This document shows, in pieces, positions 59,308 through 64,000 of a stretch of 64,000 nucleotides of DNA (the stretch's first letter is position 1; each line of letters starts with the position of its first letter). This stretch comes from Limibacter armeniacum (GTDB taxonomy: Bacteria; Bacteroidota; Bacteroidia; Cytophagales; Flammeovirgaceae), in NCBI RefSeq assembly GCF_036880985.1, contig NZ_JBAJNO010000008.1, forward strand, positions 2,295,500 to 2,359,499, read 5' to 3'. Made by a program: the position numbers and the translations under genes. The notes beneath the pieces were generated by a model. The model made no database searches. It saw nothing but the letters and a program-made list of their open reading frames with translations, and was not told the origin of the DNA.

Positions 59308-62300
59308 ATGAACCTATTACAAAAACTAAGCACTGCAATATTGCTATCTAGTCTGCTGCTACTATCAGCAGTACCCATCATCAAGCAATACACTTTACAA
59401 GACATAAAAGATACCATCTCTCGGTATAATGAGAAGTTACCACAGGAGAAAGTGTATCTGCAACTGGATAAGCCTATCTATAAGCCGGGTGAAACCATTT
59501 GGCTCTCGGGGTATCTAAGGAAAGGCTCAGATCTGCATGCTTCAGATATCAGCGATATAGTGTACGTTGACTTGTTAGATCCAAAAGGGAATGTAAGTAA
59601 AAAGCTGACACTTCAGGTAGTGCAAGGACGTTTTGAAGGCAACTTTGATTTAAGGGAAAATGAAGTGGGTGGTAATTACAAGGTAAAAGCTTATACCCTT
59701 TGGATGAAAAACTTTGAAGACAGGGATCAATACACCAAAGAGCTGCAAGTGATCAAGATTGTAAAACCGAGACTGCTGATGAAACTGGACTTTGAGCGTG
59801 AAGTTTATGGTGCTGGGGATGAAGTAGCAGCTGATCTTGATATCAGAACACTGAATGATTTACCATTAGCCAATACAGAGGTTTCCTTTACTTACCAGCT
59901 TAACGGGGAGCCGCAAGCAAAGCAGACTGCAATGACCAATAAGGAGGGAAAGGTTAAACTAACATTCAGGTTACCGACTGACTTGACTACCAATGATGGT
60001 TTATTGAATGCGCAAATAGGTTTTGAGGGAAGTGTAGAAGCCATATCACGTTCTATCCCGATTGTATTGAATGATATTGACTTGCAGTTTTTCCCTGAAG
60101 GTGGCAATGCTGTGGCAGGTGTAAAAGGGAAAGTAGCCTTTAAGGCACTGAATGAGTTTGGTAAACCGGCTGACATCAAAGGTGTCCTGATGGATGGTGA
60201 GGGGAATGTCCTGACAAGCTTCGAAAGTTTTCATCAGGGAATGGGGGCTTTTGAGTGGTTGCCTAAAGAAGGGGAAGACTATTATGCCAAGATTACACAG
60301 CCAAAAGGCATCAACAAGAAATATACAATGCCTTCTGTGATGGATGAAGGTTTTAGTCTGGCAGTCAAGCAAGGAGAGAAACAAACACTAAAGGTAGTAT
60401 ATCATAGCCCTTCTGATACGGATGTACATCTCTTGGTCAGGCATGCAGGCTTAATTTGTCATTCAGAAACCTATCAGGCAAATAAAGGGGAGAATGAAGC
60501 ATATGTGCTATTGAAACAAATGCCAACCGGTGTATTGCAGGTTACACTATTGGAGAAAGATGGTAAACCTCAAGCAGAACGTCTGTATTTCAATAAGGGA
60601 GATGGTCAGCTTCAAATCTCTATGGAGACGGACAAGGCACAATATGCCCCTCGTGAAGAAATCACCTTGAAAGTCAAGACTACTGATGCAACAGGCAAAC
60701 CGATTCCTGCATCCTTGTCATTGGCTGTAGTAGATGATAAACTTCTTACAGTAGCGGATGATAAACAACACAATATTCTTTCATGGCTTCTGATGGGAAG
60801 TGAACTGAAAGGGGATATAGAAGAACCTTCATTCTATTTTGATCCAAAAGAACCTAAAGCTGAAAAGGCACTGGAATACGTAATGCTTACGCATGGATGG
60901 AGAAGGTATACTTGGGATGATATACTAGATGAAAAGCACGAATTCAAGTATTCGGCAGAAAAGGAAGGAGTTGTGGCAGGGCAGGTGATTAATACAAAGT
61001 CCCAAAAGCCACTTGAAACAACCGTTCAGCTATTTGAAATGGGTGGCAAAAGGCGGACACTGAAAATCTCAACAGATAAGCAAGGACGGTTTATGTTTGT
61101 GGGTGTTAACCCTTCTCTTGATATCAATATTCTGGCTGAGTTACCTAAAGGGGTTAAGGAACAAGATGTCATGATTAAACTGACAGAGGAGGGAATTGTG
61201 GAGGAGATAGAGGAACTAAACTCTAAACTTGAGATTGAACAAGCTTTACCTCAACAAATTCTTATCACCAAAAAAGAAATGGCAGACGAGCCACAAGCCG
61301 AACTAGATAAAGTTGCTGCTGAGAATAAGGTAATGGCAATGCCTGCTTTGCAGATGCAGGAAGATGTTTCCAACCTTGAAGAGGTGATAGTGATCGGCTA
61401 TGGTACACAAAGAAAGAAAGGTTTAACAAATTGTGTTGTCGAGGTTATGGCAGATGACCTGAATGGTAACATACAAGATGTAGGTTCAGTTGTACAAGGA
61501 CAAGTAGCGGGTGTTAGTATCACACAAGCTGGTAATGCATCTATTATCCGAGTGAGAGGATCAAGTACAGTAGGATTTCAAAATGAACCATTATATGTAG
61601 TGGATGGTCTGCCTGTCGCATCAAATCAGTTGTATGGAATTTCACCAGATGAGATTAATTCTGTGTCAGTCATCAAGGGTGGAGAAGCGACTGCATTGTA
61701 TGGAAGTAGAGCGGTTGGCGGTGTCATCATTATCAATACTAAAAATGAGCTGTATGGCAGGAATATTAAGGTTGGAACCCGTTATGCACTAGCTTATATG
61801 AAGGCCGGCAGAAAACTGAGTGCAGTAAAGGAATTTTACATGCCTAAATACACTAAAACGGATACACCCCCTGAGCGTACGGATTTTCGCGAAACGATCA
61901 TGTGGATACCTAACCTTAAAACAGGAAATGAAGGAACAGCTGAAGTGAAGTTTTATAATTCAGATGCAGTGACCACTTTCCGTGCTATAGCTGAAGGTAT
62001 TGGAGCTTATGGTAATGTAGGGAGACAAAGCCATACCTTCTCTTCACAAATGCCAATTGGATTAGATATGAAAATGCCGGCTTATTTGACAATGGAAGAT
62101 ACGGTTTACCTTCCTCTTTTTTTAAAGAATAATACAGAGAAGGTGATTACAGGTGTACTGAATGTAGACAGCCCTCTTACCTTATTGGGAGATCCTGAAT
62201 ATATTCATAAGATTGAGCCAAATGAAACCAAAAAAGTGATTTATAAGGCTGTAGCTACTTCCCCGATAAAAGGAGAATTGGTTGTGTCACTAAAAGGCTT

Positions 62301-63948
62301 AGGTTTTTCAGATGTTGTCAGACAACCAATTGAGGTAAAGCCAAAGGGATTTCCAAGTATCGTTTCATACAACAGCAGTGAACCTAATGTTCATTTCCAG
62401 TTTGACCTGAATGATCCGGTTAAGCATACACCTGAAGGAAACATTACCATTTTTGGTAATATGACGGATCAGCTGATGGATGGTGTTGCTGCCATTATCA
62501 GGGAACCATACGGATGTTTTGAGCAAGTGTCATCCGCTACTTACCCTAACCTGATGGCACTTCGACTGATGGAACAGACAGGTTATGATGACCCGGATGT
62601 AAAGAAGAAAGCCCTTCAATATATTAAGAATGGATACAATAGATTAATTGCTTACGAAACGAATCAAGGAGGTTTTGAATGGTTTGGGCATACACCTCCT
62701 CATGAAGCCCTTACAGCTTATGGATTATTGGAATTTACCGAGATGCAACCATTCTATCATGGGGTAGATCAGTCAATGATTGACAGAACAAAAGAATGGC
62801 TGCTGAGCCGCAAGGATGGCAAAGGGAGCTTTAAACAAGCAAAAGGTAAATATGATCATTTTGGCAGGGCAACTACTGAAACCACCAATGCTTATATCGT
62901 TTATGTGATGGCACGTATTGGTGAGACAGGAATTGAAAAAGAGTATGTATATAATTATAAGAAAGCGTTTGAGGATGATGATGCTTACAGAATGGCACTG
63001 ATGGCAAATGCAGCTTTTCTGTTAGGCAAAACTCAGGATGGGCATGCTATGATGCATAAATACCTTGAATCAGTCAAAAAGGTGGGACTGGATAGCCTCT
63101 CAGGAGTGTCTATAACACAAAGTGGAGGTAAAAGCTTACAGATTGAAATAGCAGCGTTGGGAGGATTGGCTATGCTTCGTCAGGCTGACCATTATATGCC
63201 TGAGATAGCTAACGTAGCGGATTATCTGCTTAAGAATAGAACATTTGGACGCTATGGTGCTACACAATCTACAATACTGGCATTAGAGTTTTTGACTGAA
63301 TACAGTAAGTATACAACCCAATCGGCTCAGGAAGGTGAAATGATTGTGTATATCAATGATCGGCAAGTACTGACAAAAGCAATTGCAGCCAAAAGGGGAG
63401 GAAACCTTGTATTGAGTGAATTGGAAGCTTTTTATACTAAATCAGGTAAGCAGGATATTCGGATTGAATTAAAGGGAATAGATTCGCTTCGTTATGCTTT
63501 TGATAGCCGTTGGAATACCAGAACGCCACAATCCAATGAGTCCTGTGAGGTAAGCTTAAAAACCGAATTGGAAGGTAATTCGCTTGTTGGTAATACCAGC
63601 CGTTTGTCTGCTGTAATTACAAATAAGAAAAGTTTTGGATTACCAATGGTTGTAGCGAAAGTGGGAATTCCTTCAGGACTTTCCATTCAACCTTGGCAAC
63701 TGAAAGAACTGGAAGAGAAAAACAAGGCAGACTTTGTGGAGATTTTTGAGAATTATATCGTTTTCTATTTTACAGGTATGTCTCCTAATGAAGTTAGAGA
63801 AATTAACCTTGACCTAAGAGCTGAAATTGGAGGACATTTTGAAGCACCTGCGAGTTGTGCTTATGTGTATTACCGAGATGAGTTAAAGGATTGGCAGGCA
63901 GGGGAGCGAATACATATTAAGGATCAGGAAATGCTTCACGAAAATTGA
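59308..63948 (+). CDS. Alpha-2-macroglobulin with inserted TonB-receptor plug domain
   Basis: 1546 residues with an N-terminal hydrophobic signal. MG2-type domain near residues 48-150 (EKVYLQLDKPIYKPGETIWL) and further macroglobulin-like beta domains to about 560; a carboxypeptidase-regulatory-like part at about 555-640. Residues about 691-813 form a complete SusC-type plug: EEVIVIGYGTQRKKGLTNCV, VVQGQVAGVSITQAGNASII, RVRGSSTVGFQNEPLYVVDG, YGSRAVGGVIIINTKNE. This lies where the bait region would be. The A2M domain resumes near 859 (DFRETIMWIPNLKTGNEGTA), followed by a thioester motif GCFEQ (Cys 1070, Gln 1073) and the alpha-helical complement-like domain (TETTNAYIVYVMARIGETG). Operonic with a plug-less SusC barrel. 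Suggests a trap that docks on, or plugs, its own pore. Confidence 0.88.
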   Translation: MNLLQKLSTAILLSSLLLLSAVPIIKQYTLQDIKDTISRYNEKLPQEKVYLQLDKPIYKPGETIWLSGYLRKGSDLHASDISDIVYVDLLDPKGNVSKKLTLQVVQGRFEGNFDLRENEVGGNYKVKAYTLWMKNFEDRDQYTKELQVIKIVKPRLLMKLDFEREVYGAGDEVAADLDIRTLNDLPLANTEVSFTYQLNGEPQAKQTAMTNKEGKVKLTFRLPTDLTTNDGLLNAQIGFEGSVEAISRSIPIVLNDIDLQFFPEGGNAVAGVKGKVAFKALNEFGKPADIKGVLMDGEGNVLTSFESFHQGMGAFEWLPKEGEDYYAKITQPKGINKKYTMPSVMDEGFSLAVKQGEKQTLKVVYHSPSDTDVHLLVRHAGLICHSETYQANKGENEAYVLLKQMPTGVLQVTLLEKDGKPQAERLYFNKGDGQLQISMETDKAQYAPREEITLKVKTTDATGKPIPASLSLAVVDDKLLTVADDKQHNILSWLLMGSELKGDIEEPSFYFDPKEPKAEKALEYVMLTHGWRRYTWDDILDEKHEFKYSAEKEGVVAGQVINTKSQKPLETTVQLFEMGGKRRTLKISTDKQGRFMFVGVNPSLDINILAELPKGVKEQDVMIKLTEEGIVEEIEELNSKLEIEQALPQQILITKKEMADEPQAELDKVAAENKVMAMPALQMQEDVSNLEEVIVIGYGTQRKKGLTNCVVEVMADDLNGNIQDVGSVVQGQVAGVSITQAGNASIIRVRGSSTVGFQNEPLYVVDGLPVASNQLYGISPDEINSVSVIKGGEATALYGSRAVGGVIIINTKNELYGRNIKVGTRYALAYMKAGRKLSAVKEFYMPKYTKTDTPPERTDFRETIMWIPNLKTGNEGTAEVKFYNSDAVTTFRAIAEGIGAYGNVGRQSHTFSSQMPIGLDMKMPAYLTMEDTVYLPLFLKNNTEKVITGVLNVDSPLTLLGDPEYIHKIEPNETKKVIYKAVATSPIKGELVVSLKGLGFSDVVRQPIEVKPKGFPSIVSYNSSEPNVHFQFDLNDPVKHTPEGNITIFGNMTDQLMDGVAAIIREPYGCFEQVSSATYPNLMALRLMEQTGYDDPDVKKKALQYIKNGYNRLIAYETNQGGFEWFGHTPPHEALTAYGLLEFTEMQPFYHGVDQSMIDRTKEWLLSRKDGKGSFKQAKGKYDHFGRATTETTNAYIVYVMARIGETGIEKEYVYNYKKAFEDDDAYRMALMANAAFLLGKTQDGHAMMHKYLESVKKVGLDSLSGVSITQSGGKSLQIEIAALGGLAMLRQADHYMPEIANVADYLLKNRTFGRYGATQSTILALEFLTEYSKYTTQSAQEGEMIVYINDRQVLTKAIAAKRGGNLVLSELEAFYTKSGKQDIRIELKGIDSLRYAFDSRWNTRTPQSNESCEVSLKTELEGNSLVGNTSRLSAVITNKKSFGLPMVVAKVGIPSGLSIQPWQLKELEEKNKADFVEIFENYIVFYFTGMSPNEVREINLDLRAEIGGHFEAPASCAYVYYRDELKDWQAGERIHIKDQEMLHEN

Positions 63949-64000
63949 TTTTCTTTAAGAAGAAAAAAGCGTCAGTCAACTCTAATTGAGTGGACGGACG

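Overview
The window reads as chromosomal DNA of a Bacteroidota bacterium, most likely a marine Cytophagales (Flammeovirgaceae-like) species. Evidence: a TamL-type lipoprotein BamA homologue, a SusC-like barrel, an OMP_b-brl-type receptor remnant, an alginate-export-type porin, 7TMR-DISM and SpoIIE signalling proteins, a subgroup Ic aspartate aminotransferase, moderate-to-low GC, and almost no strong Shine-Dalgarno sequences. I saw no rRNA, tRNA or CRISPR array. The genus is inference.

Layout. 1-1.9 kb: dnaX, split into two frames at a run of ten A residues in the coding strand, so a short gamma-like and a long tau-like subunit are predicted. 2-7.9 kb: a minus-strand operon for kynurenine/3-hydroxyanthranilate breakdown (SDR, 2-aminomuconate semialdehyde dehydrogenase, RidA-type deaminase, HAO, ACMSD, KMO). 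8-12.4 kb: TetR plus a class-3-like aldehyde dehydrogenase, divergent from etfBA, with palindromic candidate operators. 12.4-22.8 kb: housekeeping and envelope genes (TPR protein, hybrid kinase lacking its His box, porin, M48 protease, TamL, FolK, RlmD-type methyltransferase).

23-30.2 kb is the accessory island. It holds an IS30-like HTH protein without a transposase core, followed by three minus-strand cassettes of AT-rich toxin-tip and immunity-like genes. The cassettes are separated by three long copies (0.65-0.82 kb) and one short copy of a composite repeat. Each long copy carries several perfect or near-perfect hairpins, including a 188-bp inverted repeat and a terminator-like stem just 3' of each cassette. 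One cassette starts inside a Hint (pretoxin autoprotease) domain, one is an orphan WHH-type nuclease tip with a SMI1/KNR4 immunity gene, and one has two unknown small genes. This looks like a store of displaced polymorphic-toxin tips that can recombine through the repeats.

30.2-36.8 kb: guanine-deaminase-like enzyme, FdhF/YdeP-type molybdoenzyme with fdhD, a lipoprotein, aspartate aminotransferase Ic and a lone SMI1 protein. 37.2-44.1 kb: a four-gene operon (glycan-binding module fused to a gluconate-dehydrogenase subunit-3-like domain, a GMC oxidoreductase, two large cupin proteins) convergent with a LamB-like porin, suggesting sugar or glycan oxidation. 44.4-56.1 kb: sterol-desaturase-family protein, MATE exporter, exonuclease/GIY-YIG fusion, a membrane 7TMR-DISM protein ending in an IS1595-type zinc ribbon and HTH, a PAS kinase, a SpoIIE phosphatase, and a beta-lactamase-family lipoprotein with two small genes. 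56.1-64 kb: a receptor-gene remnant, then a SusC-like barrel that lacks a TonB plug domain, followed 12 bp later by a 1546-residue alpha-2-macroglobulin that contains the plug domain. The two together look like a split outer-membrane machine.
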